A stretch of 57,649 nt of DNA from CAYVTV01 sp964526475 (lineage in GTDB: Bacteria > Bacteroidota > Bacteroidia > Bacteroidales > GCA-2748055): NCBI GenBank assembly GCA_964526475.1, contig CAZGKF010000015.1, forward strand, positions 1 through 57,649, in the 5' to 3' direction. A program made the translations under genes and the position numbers. Shown one piece after another: positions 1-9,059 of the stretch. The first letter of the stretch is position 1; every line of letters begins with the position of its first letter. Below the pieces are notes generated by a model that was not told the DNA's origin, did not search any database, and was given only the letters and a program-made list of their open reading frames with translations.

Positions 1-553
1 CATCAATCAATTTCCAACCGGTAAGATCCTTACCGTTGAATAATTCAACAGGGTCACCAAACTTTAATTCGGCATAATCAGGAGGAGCCGGAACATCAGG
101 CAATTTAGTACCTGTAATTCGTGTGGAATCAAAACCTATTCCAGTATTTTTTGGAGTCAGATAATAGCCCACTATATTGTCGTCTTCTACTCTCGCTTCC
201 ACAAACCCTGGAAACATATGAACCCGAAACTCCTTTCCATCTTCATTTTCCTTCCTCACCAATTTCCGCGGGTTACGTCCTATGGTGAGAGTCCCATCAT
301 TAAAATAAATGTAAGAAACAGGTAAAACACTACCCCCTCCCCATAACAGATCTGCATCGATATATCCCTCTTCCTGCCTTACATCCAGCCAGCCTACCTG
401 ACGAGTACCAATATCAATAGTCCAGTGCCCAAGAAAATCAGAAATTTCATTTTTCTTAATTTCTTTCATATTTACTTTACCGGTTTCCTGGCAAGAAGTT
501 GAAAACAAAACTGCGCAGACAATTAATGAATTGAAAATAAATGAATTTATCAT
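1..553 (-). CDS. DUF1080 (3-keto-disaccharide hydrolase-like) lipoprotein, 3' part outside window
   Basis: Partial gene; only the first 184 codons lie in the window. The start at 553 gives a short signal peptide ending in a lipobox (Ser-Thr-Ser-Cys, Cys21), so the product is probably a lipoprotein; a second in-frame ATG at 577 would add eight residues. Residues 30-160 form an N-terminal domain I do not name, rich in beta-type sequence. The last residues (VELFNGKDLTGWKLID) are the characteristic opening of a DUF1080/3-keto-disaccharide hydrolase domain, which then runs off the edge. Members of this family act on oxidised glycosides together with Gfo/Idh/MocA dehydrogenases, one of which starts at 1778. 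Family call is firm, substrate unknown. Confidence 0.8.
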   Translation of the reverse strand, partial: MINSFIFNSLIVCAVLFSTSCQETGKVNMKEIKKNEISDFLGHWTIDIGTRQVGWLDVRQEEGYIDADLLWGGGSVLPVSYIYFNDGTLTIGRNPRKLVRKENEDGKEFRVHMFPGFVEARVEDDNIVGYYLTPKNTGIGFDSTRITGTKLPDVPAPPDYAELKFGDPVELFNGKDLTGWKLID

Positions 554-654
554 ATTTTTAAATGTTAAATTTATCATTTCGAATTATTCAAATCTGAAAT
601 TTGTTTAAAGATATTGAAAATCTTTATTAAATAAAATGTTATTGACAAAAGCTT

Positions 655-670
655 ACCCTTGCGGTCGCCC
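655..670. repeat. REP-like half palindrome upstream of the RAYT gene
   Basis: ACCCTTGCGGTCGCCC, read on the other strand GGGCGACCGCAAGGGT, is one arm plus GCAA loop of a palindrome that I recall as a common dispersed intergenic element in Bacteroidota. The second arm has diverged. It ends 11 bases before the transposase start codon, where a RAYT would be expected to carry its own REP-type sequence. A related ACCC-TTGC-GGGT hairpin core occurs inside the gene at 985-996. Confidence 0.5.
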
Positions 671-681
671 TAAAATATAAA

Positions 682-1389
682 ATGAACAACAAAACAAAAT
701 ACAAGCCAAATACAAGCAACCGCATGAAATTGCCCCAGCGCAGGTCAATCCGGTTAAAAGGATACGATTATTCGCAGCCAGGTTTGTATTTTATTACGAT
801 TTGTTGTCAGGATAGGATTAACCGTTTTGGACACATTGAAAACAGGGAAATGGTATTAAACGAATACGGACAAATTGCATTTAATGAATGGTTAAAATTA
901 CCGGAACGGTTTCCAAATTTTGAATTGGATGTATTCCAAATAATGCCCAACCATATGCACGGTATCGTGTCATTGGTGGGGGCAACCCTTGCGGGTGCAC
1001 AAAATGTTGCGGGTGCACAAAATGATGCGGGTGCACAAAATGTTGCGGGTGCACAAATTGATGCGGGTGCACAAAATGATGCGGGTGCACAAAATGATAC
1101 GGGTGCCCAAAATGTTGCGGGTGCCCAAAATGATGCGGGTGCACAAATTGATGGTATTCGGGCAGGGGCAAGCCCTGCCCCTGCCGTATCGCATATTGTG
1201 GGTGCGTACAAATCATTGGTGGCCAATGGTTGTCTGGAAATTTTTAAAACAAAAAATGAAACAATGGGAAAATTATGGCAACGCAATTACTACGAACATA
1301 TTATTCGTAATGAACAATCCCATCAAACCATTTCGGAATACATTATAAACAATCCCGCAAAATGGAATGATGATAAATTTAATAAATAA
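682..1389 (+). CDS. REP-associated tyrosine transposase (RAYT, Y1/IS200-like HUH family) with repeat-expanded insert
   Basis: Single-strand transposase of the Y1_Tnp superfamily. The N-terminal part (residues 20-100) carries the usual RRSIRLKGYDYSQPGLYFIT opening and the HUH metal motif His91-Met-His93 in MPNHMHG. The C-terminal part has LWQRNYYEHIIRNE, where Tyr203 or Tyr204 is the likely nucleophile, followed by the ISEYIINNPAKW helix. Between them, residues 104-157 are nine copies of a six-residue unit AGAQN(V/D), followed by a GIRAGASPAPA stretch. Without this insert the protein would be close to the usual length of the family (about 170-180 residues). The frame is intact, so it may be active. 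No flanking terminal repeats of an IS were seen; RAYTs are normally single domesticated genes. Confidence 0.85.
   Translation: MNNKTKYKPNTSNRMKLPQRRSIRLKGYDYSQPGLYFITICCQDRINRFGHIENREMVLNEYGQIAFNEWLKLPERFPNFELDVFQIMPNHMHGIVSLVGATLAGAQNVAGAQNDAGAQNVAGAQIDAGAQNDAGAQNDTGAQNVAGAQNDAGAQIDGIRAGASPAPAVSHIVGAYKSLVANGCLEIFKTKNETMGKLWQRNYYEHIIRNEQSHQTISEYIINNPAKWNDDKFNK
991..1152 (+). repeat. 9 x 18-base tandem repeat inside the RAYT gene
   Basis: Nine head-to-tail units of GCGGGTGCACAAAATGAT, with the last bases alternating GAT/GTT and occasional ATT or CCC changes. The unit length is a multiple of three, so gain or loss of units changes protein length without breaking the frame. Because the unit lacks stops in several frames it also produces spurious open frames on both strands. 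Confidence 0.95.
1161..1185. repeat. REP-like hairpin inside the RAYT gene
   Basis: Perfect inverted repeat GGCAGGGGC (1161-1169) and GCCCCTGCC (1177-1185) around a seven-base loop. It lies directly after the 18-base tandem array and encodes the Ala/Pro-rich stretch. The GC-rich stem contrasts with the AT-rich surroundings and resembles dispersed GGGCAGGGGCAAGCCCTGCC-type elements of Bacteroidota. Confidence 0.75.
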
Positions 1390-1777
1390 TGAAATTAATG
1401 CAGAACTTCTAGTACTTCGAATCGCCAAACAACAACATACATGAGGAATGTTCTTTATTATAATTTGGCTGTTATTTTGTTTTCAGGCACCGTTAACAGG
1501 TAGAGAAATAAAGAGTTTTACAGTATCTTTGACTTATAATAACCCTGCTGGATATTATTGCATGGAAGGCGCTATTTAATTCTGTTAATACCTGATTCCT
1601 GAAGCAATTGTTCTGTGGCAGCAGTATATTAGTGGCTGGAAGTGGAAGATTTATTATAAGATCTTTTAAGAATGTAATAATATTTAACCGGACAATAATG
1701 ATTTTGAACTGTTTTCCAAATACATTTTCATCATATATTATCAAACCACATAATTCGTTAAACTTTAAAATAATTCT
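1390..1777. other. Gap without recognised gene
   Basis: AT-rich spacer between the transposase and the Tat-exported oxidoreductase. The open frames crossing it overlap the start of the next gene on the other strand and have no recognisable protein. It must hold the promoter for 1778, but I see no clear TAnnTTTG box. Confidence 0.5.
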
Positions 1778-3094
1778 ATGAAAAACGACAGAAGAGAATT
1801 TCTGAAAAAGTCTCTTGCCACAGGAATAGGTATAGGAACCTTCCCATCCTTGTTGCATGCAGGCAAAACCTCAGCAAATGATAAACTAATTGTTGGTTTA
1901 ATAGGATGTAAAGGTATGGGGTTTAATAATCTCAAATCCTTTTTAACCCAGCCTGGCGTTGAATGTGCAGCTTTATGTGATGTAGATGAAAATGTATTAA
2001 ATGAGCGTGCAAAAGAGACGGAAGAGATAACCGGGAAAAAGCCAAAGTTATATAAGGACTTCAGAAAAATGCTGGAACAAAAGGATATTGACGCTGTGAT
2101 CATTGGCACACCCGACCACTGGCATTGTCTTCAAATGGTGTATGCCTGTGAAGCAGGGAAAGATGTTTATTGTGAAAAGCCACTGGCAAACTCCATCGAG
2201 GAATGTAATATTATGATTAAGGCTGTAAAGCGGTACAACAAAGTTGTGCAAGTCGGACAATGGCAGCGTAGTGACCCGCACTGGCAGGATTCAGTAAAAT
2301 ATCTTCGCACTGGACAAATAGGCCGGATAAGATCTGTAAAGACCTGGGCATATATCGGATTTAAAGGAGGTGTTCCTGTTGTTCCCGATGAGCCAGTACC
2401 CGCAGGTGTTGATTACGATATGTGGCTGGGGCCTGCCCCAAAAAAACCTTTCAATATGAATAGGTTTCATTTTACATTCCGTTGGTATTGGGATTATGCA
2501 GGTGGATTGATGACCGATTGGGGAGTACACCTTCTGGATTATGCATTGTTTGGTATGGACCAGTATGTTCCCAGATCAATTATGTCAACCGGTGGAAAGT
2601 ATGCATTCCCGGATGATGCTATGGAAACACCCGATACAATGATGGCTGTTTATGACTTTGGTAGTTTCGGATTATTATGGGATCATACTATCGGAATATA
2701 TGGAGCTAATTACGGAAGAGGACATGGTGTAGCTTTTATTGGTGAACATGGTACTCTCGTAGTCGACAGAAGTGGTTGGGAAGTAATTCCGGAAACCAAA
2801 AGTGTAGGAGTGAAAGAAGGTTTGGAAGCTGTTTCTTTTAAAAGAGATGTACAAAAGGGATTGGATTTGCACGTAGCCAATTTTATACATTGCATTAAAA
2901 CCAGGGAAAAACCCAATTGTGACATTGAGATCGGTGCTCATATTGCAAGATTTGCCCATCTGGGTAACATTTCCTACAGATTAGGAAGAAAAATATTCTG
3001 GGATGGAGATAAACAACAATTTATCAATGACCGGGAAGCTGATGCTTTGGCAAAGGCAAATTACAGAGCACCCTGGCAACTTCCTAAGGTTTGA
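1778..3094 (+). CDS. Tat-exported Gfo/Idh/MocA family oxidoreductase
   Basis: NAD(P)-dependent sugar oxidoreductase fold, 438 residues. The N-terminus MKNDRREFLKKSLATGIGIG is a twin-arginine signal, so the enzyme is exported already folded with its cofactor. The Rossmann domain follows (VGLIGCKGMGFNN, about residues 40-55), then the family Lys motif EKPLANSIEE near residue 130 and the C-terminal sheet domain with WGVHLLDYALFGMD. Such exported members are abundant in Bacteroidota; some oxidise C3 of glycosides for DUF1080 hydrolases or act as glycosidases. A DUF1080 gene lies 1.2 kb away. It converges on carB with only 11 bases between the stops. Substrate not predictable. Confidence 0.88.
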   Translation: MKNDRREFLKKSLATGIGIGTFPSLLHAGKTSANDKLIVGLIGCKGMGFNNLKSFLTQPGVECAALCDVDENVLNERAKETEEITGKKPKLYKDFRKMLEQKDIDAVIIGTPDHWHCLQMVYACEAGKDVYCEKPLANSIEECNIMIKAVKRYNKVVQVGQWQRSDPHWQDSVKYLRTGQIGRIRSVKTWAYIGFKGGVPVVPDEPVPAGVDYDMWLGPAPKKPFNMNRFHFTFRWYWDYAGGLMTDWGVHLLDYALFGMDQYVPRSIMSTGGKYAFPDDAMETPDTMMAVYDFGSFGLLWDHTIGIYGANYGRGHGVAFIGEHGTLVVDRSGWEVIPETKSVGVKEGLEAVSFKRDVQKGLDLHVANFIHCIKTREKPNCDIEIGAHIARFAHLGNISYRLGRKIFWDGDKQQFINDREADALAKANYRAPWQLPKV

Positions 3095-3105
3095 GAAAAA
3101 GAATT

Positions 3106-6100
3106 TCACTCTATTTCTGCATGATATTCCTGTAAGGATTTTACCTTATATTTTCCGTTTCTTCTCTCCCTGATGCCTTTGGTAGCAGCAAGAGCAGCAG
3201 CTGTTGTGGTAATGTAAAGAATGTTATACTTAATGGCATTCTTCCTGATATACGAATCATCATACTCACTCATTTTACCAGCCGGAGTGTTGATAACCAG
3301 GTCAATTTCTCCGTTCTTAATTGCATCGACAATATTTGGACGGCTTTCATAAATCTTATTTATGAACTGGGTTTTTATTCCATTTTTTTCAAGAAACTCC
3401 CGGGTCCCTTTGGTGGCCATTATTTTGAAACCCATTTCCTGAAAATTCTCAGCAGTCTCAATTATACGTTTTTTATCCCTGTCAGCTATGGTAATCAGTA
3501 CTGTCCCATTAACAGGCAGTCCGTTCTTTGTTGCTTCCTGAGATTTAAAAAAGGCTAATCCAAAAGAGTCGGCTAAGCCAAGTACCTCTCCAGTTGATCT
3601 CATTTCAGGTCCGAGAACCGGGTCAACTTCAGGGAACATATTAAATGGAAAAACTGCTTCTTTTACTCCAAAATGCTTAATCCTTTGTTTTCTGAGATTA
3701 AAATCAGTCAGTTTCTTCCCAAGCATGATCTGTGTTGCAATTTTAGCCATTGACACATTACAAATTTTTGAAACAAGGGGTACAGTCCTCGAGGCACGGG
3801 GATTAGCTTCCAGTATATATACAATATCTTCATAAATAGCATACTGGATATTCATAAGCCCGTTTACTTTTAATTCAATGGCAATACGTTTTGTATATTC
3901 ATTTATTGATCTCATGTGTTTATCTTCGATTATAACCGGAGGGATAACACATGCAGAATCCCCTGAATGAATTCCGGCGTATTCAATATGCTGCATTACT
4001 GTAGGAACGAAAGCATCTATGCCGTCAGAAATAGCATCTGCTTCAGCTTCAATGGCATCTTCCAGAAATTTGTCAATCAGTAAAGGCCTGTCAGGTGAAA
4101 CATCTACTGCTGCTGCAACATATTGCCGGAGCATATCTTCATCAAGAATGATCTTCATGCCTCTTCCTCCCAATACATAAGAAGGCCTTACCATTAAAGG
4201 ATATCCTATTCTTTCAGCAATATCAAGAGCTTCAGCCTGCGTGCTCGCCATTCCGGATTCAGGCTGTGGAATGTTTAACTTTTCCATAATATGCCGAAAA
4301 TGGTCCCTGTCTTCTGCAAGATCAATGGTTTCCGGACTTGTTCCCAGGATAATTACTCCATTCTCCTCCAGTTCACGGGCAATGTTCAGTGGTGTTTGTC
4401 CTCCAAACTGGACAATTACTCCCTCAGGCTTTTCTTTCTCATAAATACTTAATACATCCTCCACTGTAAGTGGTTCGAAATATAGTTTATCTGAAGTATC
4501 AAAATCAGTTGATACGGTTTCCGGATTACAATTAACCATAATAGACTCATACCCTGCATCACGTATAGCAAAAGCAGCATGCACACAGCAGTAGTCAAAT
4601 TCAATTCCTTGTCCTATGCGGTTAGGGCCTCCGCCAAGTACCATTATTTTTTTTCTGTCACTCACTTCAACCTTATCGGAAGCATTATAGGTAGAATAAT
4701 AATAAGCTGCATCTTCTACCCCGCTTACCGGAACAGGTTCCCAGGCTTCCAAAATACCCAACGATATGCGCCTGTCACGTATTTCTTTTTCCTTTAAACC
4801 AAGTAACCTGGCCAGATACTTATCAGCAAACCCGTCTTTCTTTGCTTTCACAAGCAAATCGTCCGGCAATTCTTTGTTTTTAAATCCAAGAATAACTTCT
4901 TCCAGTTCAACCAGTTCTTTCATCTGTGATATAAACCAGGGTTTAATATATGTCTTCTCGTAAAGATATTGTATATCAGCCCCTTTCCTCAAAGCTTCGT
5001 AAATGATAAATTGTCTTTCACTTGAGGGTTCTTTCAACATGTTCATTAGTTCTTCAAGGGATTTTGTATGGAAGTCCTTTGCGAAACCAAGTCCATATCT
5101 ACCTGTCTCCAGGGAACGTATGGCTTTCTGGAGTGCTTCCTTATAATTTTTCCCGATACTCATCACCTCCCCTACTGCCTGCATCTGTGTACCAAGTCTG
5201 TCAACCAGACCCTCAAACTTTTCAAAAGCCCATTTGGCAAATTTTACCACAACATAATCACCTGAAGGGGTGTATTTTTCAAGAGTACCTTCACGCCAAT
5301 AGGGTAATTCATCCAGTGTAAGTCCTCCTGCAAGTAAAGCGGAAACATAAGCTATTGGAAAACCAGTTGCTTTTGATGCGAGTGCCGATGACCGGGATGT
5401 ACGGGGATTAATTTCAATTACAACTACCCTGCCTGTCTTCGGATCGTGGGCAAACTGAACATTCGTGCCCCCAATAACACCAATGGCCTCAACAATGGAA
5501 TAGGAATATTCCTGCAATTTCTGTTGAAGATCAGGATGAATAGTTAGCATCGGAGCCGTACAAAAAGAGTCGCCTGTATGAACCCCAATAGCATCCACAT
5601 TTTCAATAAAACAAACTGTAATCATCTGGTTTTTGGCGTCCCTTACCACTTCCAGTTCCAGCTCTTCCCAGCCCAGCACTGATTCCTCAACCAGTATCTG
5701 GTTGACCAGGCTGGCAGACAAACCCCTCGCAGCAATCACACGTAACTCTTCAATATTATATACAAGTCCCCCGCCAGTGCCCCCCATGGTGTAGGCAGGT
5801 CTTATGACCACTGGATAGCCTAGTTCTTCCGCAATTTTCTCCGCATCCTCTACGGTATTAACAGTCTTACTATCAGGCATTTCTATACCAAGAGAAGTCA
5901 TAGTTTCTTTAAAAGCAGTACGATCCTCTCCCCTCTCAATAGCATCAATGTTAACCCCAATAACCTCGACATTATATTCTTTAAGAATACCTTTTTTTGC
6001 CAGTAAAGAAGAGAGATTTAAACCTGTTTGTCCTCCAAGATTTGGAAGAAGAGCATCGGGTCTTTCTTTTTTGATAATCTCAGTTAAGGCATATTCATTG

Positions 6101-6306
6101 AGAGGTTCGATATAGGTATAATCAGCCATTTCAGGATCTGTCATGATGGTGGCAGGATTGGAATTCACCAGTACAATTTCATACCCTAAGGAGCGCAGTG
6201 CTTTACATGCCTGGGTTCCGGAATAATCAAATTCACAGGCCTGTCCGATAATGATAGGTCCTGAACCTATAATTAATATTTTATGAATATCATTGCGTCT
6301 TGGCAT
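3106..6306 (-). CDS. carB: Carbamoyl-phosphate synthase, large subunit
   Basis: Makes carbamoyl phosphate from bicarbonate, ammonia (delivered by the CarA subunit) and two ATP, for pyrimidine and arginine synthesis in the cytoplasm. The 1066-residue length matches the family. Two homologous halves are visible, each with an ATP-grasp domain: the first opens with KILIIGSGPIIIGQACEFDY, the second with KIMVLGGGPNRIGQGIEFDY, and both have the glycine-rich GGTGGGL / GGRGMKI loops. The last 130 residues form the MGS-like allosteric domain ending in the RRNGKYKVKSLQEYHAEIE tail. carA is not adjacent in this window. Start ATG at 6306 gives the canonical MPRRNDIHKILIIGSGP beginning. Confidence 0.98.
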   Translation of the reverse strand: MPRRNDIHKILIIGSGPIIIGQACEFDYSGTQACKALRSLGYEIVLVNSNPATIMTDPEMADYTYIEPLNEYALTEIIKKERPDALLPNLGGQTGLNLSSLLAKKGILKEYNVEVIGVNIDAIERGEDRTAFKETMTSLGIEMPDSKTVNTVEDAEKIAEELGYPVVIRPAYTMGGTGGGLVYNIEELRVIAARGLSASLVNQILVEESVLGWEELELEVVRDAKNQMITVCFIENVDAIGVHTGDSFCTAPMLTIHPDLQQKLQEYSYSIVEAIGVIGGTNVQFAHDPKTGRVVVIEINPRTSRSSALASKATGFPIAYVSALLAGGLTLDELPYWREGTLEKYTPSGDYVVVKFAKWAFEKFEGLVDRLGTQMQAVGEVMSIGKNYKEALQKAIRSLETGRYGLGFAKDFHTKSLEELMNMLKEPSSERQFIIYEALRKGADIQYLYEKTYIKPWFISQMKELVELEEVILGFKNKELPDDLLVKAKKDGFADKYLARLLGLKEKEIRDRRISLGILEAWEPVPVSGVEDAAYYYSTYNASDKVEVSDRKKIMVLGGGPNRIGQGIEFDYCCVHAAFAIRDAGYESIMVNCNPETVSTDFDTSDKLYFEPLTVEDVLSIYEKEKPEGVIVQFGGQTPLNIARELEENGVIILGTSPETIDLAEDRDHFRHIMEKLNIPQPESGMASTQAEALDIAERIGYPLMVRPSYVLGGRGMKIILDEDMLRQYVAAAVDVSPDRPLLIDKFLEDAIEAEADAISDGIDAFVPTVMQHIEYAGIHSGDSACVIPPVIIEDKHMRSINEYTKRIAIELKVNGLMNIQYAIYEDIVYILEANPRASRTVPLVSKICNVSMAKIATQIMLGKKLTDFNLRKQRIKHFGVKEAVFPFNMFPEVDPVLGPEMRSTGEVLGLADSFGLAFFKSQEATKNGLPVNGTVLITIADRDKKRIIETAENFQEMGFKIMATKGTREFLEKNGIKTQFINKIYESRPNIVDAIKNGEIDLVINTPAGKMSEYDDSYIRKNAIKYNILYITTTAAALAATKGIRERRNGKYKVKSLQEYHAEIE

Positions 6307-6447
6307 AATGGCTCATGTTTTTATCAAAAATGGTAGTTTTATCTTTAAATCTGTTATTCCCAAAGTATTAATAAGAAATTCTGATGTCTAAACTGATTTT
6401 CAATGAAAATATCCGGGTTAAACGCTTGCAATATTATAAAAAAAACT

Positions 6448-7563
6448 TCAAGGAGTGAAATATAACCTACCTTCAGGATATAGTGGCCATTTTATTGTTG
6501 TGTTATCCCGCCGGGACCTGTAAATTGCTGTAAATATTTCTACAGTTTTCCTACCCTCAATGCCGGTTACCATTGGTTCGCGGTTTTCAATCACTGCCTG
6601 GATAAAATCTTCATCCTGTAGTCTGATAAAATATTCAGTAGCATCCACACTGTTAAAAAAGGAGCTATCCTCTTCCACCCATTTCTTAAGTTTATCCTCT
6701 TCACCGGGTATTGTCCAGATATCATTAACCGGAGGTTCAAGGATAGTTGATGTACCTGCAATGAACATGGCTCCCCCATCTGTCTGTACTCCAACTGATG
6801 ATCCATTGGAGCCATGGATATGAACCTTTCCATAAATGCCTGGTTTTTGTGAATTGCTTACTAATATGCTTGCCATTCCTCCATTCTTAAACTTCAGGAG
6901 AGCCAATGCAGTATCTTCCACTTCAATATAAGAATGATTTACATTACTCCACATCCCATACAATTCTTCCATTTCACCACCCATAAACCATTGAAGAATA
7001 TCTATCTGATGAGGAGCCTGATTTACAAGAACACCGCCTCCTTCTCCCTCCCATGTACCTCTCCATGGATCACTGTCATAGTATGCCTTGTCTCTCCAGC
7101 CCAACATCTGGACAGTACCCAGGGAAGGAAATCCAATCTTACCGGATAGAATGGCATTATGCATCCTTAAACAAGGTGCATAGAATCTTCTTTGACTTAC
7201 CACTCCAAGTTTTTTATCATTCACTATGGCAGCTTCCATCATAAGATTACAATCTTCCAGATCAGAAGCAAGGGGTTTTTCAACAAGTACATGAGCACCA
7301 GCAGATAAAGCCTGAATAGCACCTTTTTTATGTAAAGGATGTGGTGTGCAGATGACCACTACATCGATTTTTTCTTTTTGAATCATTTCTTCGATATCGG
7401 TGTATGAATTCACACCATACGTTTCAGCATACTCATGTCCTTTTTCATATGAGCGGCTGTAAACAGCTTTGAAATCTGAATTAAAAGCATTTTGAAGGGC
7501 TTTAGCATGCAGGTGGCCTACTTTCCCACACCCAATAATAGCTGTTCTGAGTTTTTCCTTCAT
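6448..7563 (-). CDS. Gfo/Idh/MocA family oxidoreductase (cytoplasmic)
   Basis: 371 residues without signal peptide. N-terminal Rossmann motif AIIGCGKVGHLHAKALQ (residues 8-24), Lys motif EKPLASDLEDCN near residue 98, and the C-terminal domain with the LVNQAPHQIDILQWFMGG helix that carries the catalytic-type His. Starts 11 bases after the stop of the zinc-type dehydrogenase at 7575, so the two are very probably co-transcribed. The pairing of two dehydrogenases suggests oxidation of a sugar, polyol or inositol derivative; the exact substrate is not determined by sequence. Confidence 0.87.
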   Translation of the reverse strand: MKEKLRTAIIGCGKVGHLHAKALQNAFNSDFKAVYSRSYEKGHEYAETYGVNSYTDIEEMIQKEKIDVVVICTPHPLHKKGAIQALSAGAHVLVEKPLASDLEDCNLMMEAAIVNDKKLGVVSQRRFYAPCLRMHNAILSGKIGFPSLGTVQMLGWRDKAYYDSDPWRGTWEGEGGGVLVNQAPHQIDILQWFMGGEMEELYGMWSNVNHSYIEVEDTALALLKFKNGGMASILVSNSQKPGIYGKVHIHGSNGSSVGVQTDGGAMFIAGTSTILEPPVNDIWTIPGEEDKLKKWVEEDSSFFNSVDATEYFIRLQDEDFIQAVIENREPMVTGIEGRKTVEIFTAIYRSRRDNTTIKWPLYPEGRLYFTP

Positions 7564-7574
7564 TTTCTGAGTTT

Positions 7575-8609
7575 TTATGGTATCAGAACCACTTTTATCA
7601 ATCCTTTTGTCTTATTATACAATTTATAAAACCAGAAATCTCCCTCAGATAATGGGGCTTCAGCACTAAGCAAGGCTTCGACATTAATTTCACCACGGGA
7701 AATAAGATCCAGAACAGCAGGGTATTCACCATTAATGGCACAGGAACCCTGCAAGCGCAACTGCCTTGTAACGACCGATTGTAAACTTATCTCCACAGTA
7801 GGGGATATATTCCCGATAATGGTCAAAGTTCCACCCTTTCTGAGAATTTCAATTCCCGTTTTTATTGTTTGAGTTATACCTACAGCTTCAAAGGCAATGT
7901 CTGCTCCCCTTAAACCTGATACTTTCTGTACTTCATCTATGATATTTATATTATTGGTCGGATTAAGAACTATGTCTGCCCCAAGCTTTTTTGCAATAGC
8001 CAGTTTTTCATCTTCAATATCAACAGCAATTATATTACCGCAACCAGCAATTCTCAGAACCTGGATTAAAAACAAGCCTATCATCCCTGCTCCGATAACA
8101 ACAGCTGTGTCGTTAAGGGATACAGGGGTTATCTCCACAGCATGTAAAGCCACTGCTGCCGGTTCAACCATTGCTGCCTGTGTGAAAGTAATGCTGTCCG
8201 GTAATTTATAAAGGATGTGTTGTGGAACTGCAACATATTCCGCATACGCACCATTGAGTTTATATTCCTTTGTTGAAACACCAAAAACCTTGCGGTCATC
8301 TCCCAGATTGTAAATTCCCTTGCGCGTAAACCAATCATCAAGATTATAAACAGTAGAATCGAAAGTTACGCGATCACCGGTTTTCCAGTTTTTAACTTTA
8401 CTGCCGGTTTTCTCAATTACTCCGGAAGCTTCATGACCCATTATTAATGGTGGAATTCTTCTACCGGTGCTACCATCCATACCGTGAACATCACTTCCAC
8501 ATATTCCAACTGCTTTGACTTTTATCAAAACTTCCTCATCCGTAATAACAGGATCGGGAACATCGGTATATTCAAATTCCATGTAATCTTTAAGAACCAG
8601 AGCTTTCAT
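7575..8609 (-). CDS. Zinc-type medium-chain dehydrogenase lacking the structural zinc cysteines
   Basis: Medium-chain dehydrogenase/reductase of the sorbitol/threonine/galactitol-phosphate dehydrogenase group, 344 residues. Catalytic zinc ligands are present: Cys37 (GICGSD), His59-Glu60 (GHE) and the Glu of MVEPAAVALHA. The Rossmann motif is VIGAGMIGLF and Asp of AVDIEDEK suggests NAD preference. Odd feature: the lobe that normally holds Cys-x2-Cys-x2-Cys-x7-Cys keeps its exact length but has Asn89, Asp92, Thr95 and Gly103 instead, so the structural zinc site is gone. First gene of a two-gene unit with 6448..7563. Confidence 0.87.
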   Translation of the reverse strand: MKALVLKDYMEFEYTDVPDPVITDEEVLIKVKAVGICGSDVHGMDGSTGRRIPPLIMGHEASGVIEKTGSKVKNWKTGDRVTFDSTVYNLDDWFTRKGIYNLGDDRKVFGVSTKEYKLNGAYAEYVAVPQHILYKLPDSITFTQAAMVEPAAVALHAVEITPVSLNDTAVVIGAGMIGLFLIQVLRIAGCGNIIAVDIEDEKLAIAKKLGADIVLNPTNNINIIDEVQKVSGLRGADIAFEAVGITQTIKTGIEILRKGGTLTIIGNISPTVEISLQSVVTRQLRLQGSCAINGEYPAVLDLISRGEINVEALLSAEAPLSEGDFWFYKLYNKTKGLIKVVLIP

Positions 8610-8779
8610 TAATTGTGGAATTAAACCTGTTCATATAAACTATTTAACAAAAAACTATATCTACACAAACTTAATATTTGAAACTGAAAATAAAAATCGA
8701 TCTTTATCAGAAAAGAAAATATATTCAGAGATGTCATTGAATGATAATTGATCCCCAACATTATTTTATTTTATGTTAT

Positions 8780-8811
8780 TTGTCAAGTAATTAGTTTTTT
8801 TTATAACTTTG
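8780..8811 (+). promoter_or_regulatory. Bacteroidota-type promoter of the cold-shock gene
   Basis: TTG at 8780-8782 (part of TTTG 8779-8782), 21 bases, then TAACTTTG at 8804-8811, matching the -33 / -7 consensus of the Bacteroidota primary sigma factor. It lies 29 bases before the ATG at 8841, so the leader would be short, unlike long cold-shock leaders of enterobacteria. Confidence 0.65.
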
Positions 8812-8840
8812 TTGCATTATTTATTAATTAATTTATTATA

Positions 8841-9032
8841 ATGAAATCAGGAAAAGTAAAATTTTTTAACGAATCCAAAGGTTATGGATTTATTAAAGAC
8901 AATGAAACAGAAAAAGAGTACTTTGTTCACGCGACCGGTCTGGTTGATGAAATCCGCGAAGAAGATGATGTAACATTTGATCTTCAGGAAGGGAAAAAAG
9001 GCTTAAATGCTGTAAACGTTAAACTGGCATAA
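8841..9032 (+). CDS. Cold-shock domain protein (CspA family)
   Basis: Small single-stranded nucleic-acid binding protein, 63 residues, a single OB-fold cold-shock domain. RNP1 is KGYGFIKD (residues 13-20) and the RNP2 region is YFVHATGL (27-34), where Ala-Thr replaces the more usual Phe-Ser; the GKVKFFNESKGYGFI opening is canonical. It probably acts as an RNA chaperone. It stands alone with its own promoter at 8780 and a strong terminator at 9060, so it is a monocistronic, probably highly expressed gene. Confidence 0.95.
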   Translation: MKSGKVKFFNESKGYGFIKDNETEKEYFVHATGLVDEIREEDDVTFDLQEGKKGLNAVNVKLA

Positions 9033-9059
9033 TAAGTTACGCTTTTTAATGATTCTAAT

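Noticed and set aside
991..1152. CRISPR array
   Set aside because: Units are 18 bases head to tail without spacers and are translated.
807..1348. Several long open frames on both strands over the transposase repeat array
   Set aside because: They arise because the 18-base unit has no stop codon in several frames; translations are low-complexity repeats and the HUH frame is the only one with conserved motifs.
682..1389. A complete insertion sequence
   Set aside because: No terminal repeats, target duplication or tnpB/tnpC partner; the gene is of RAYT type.
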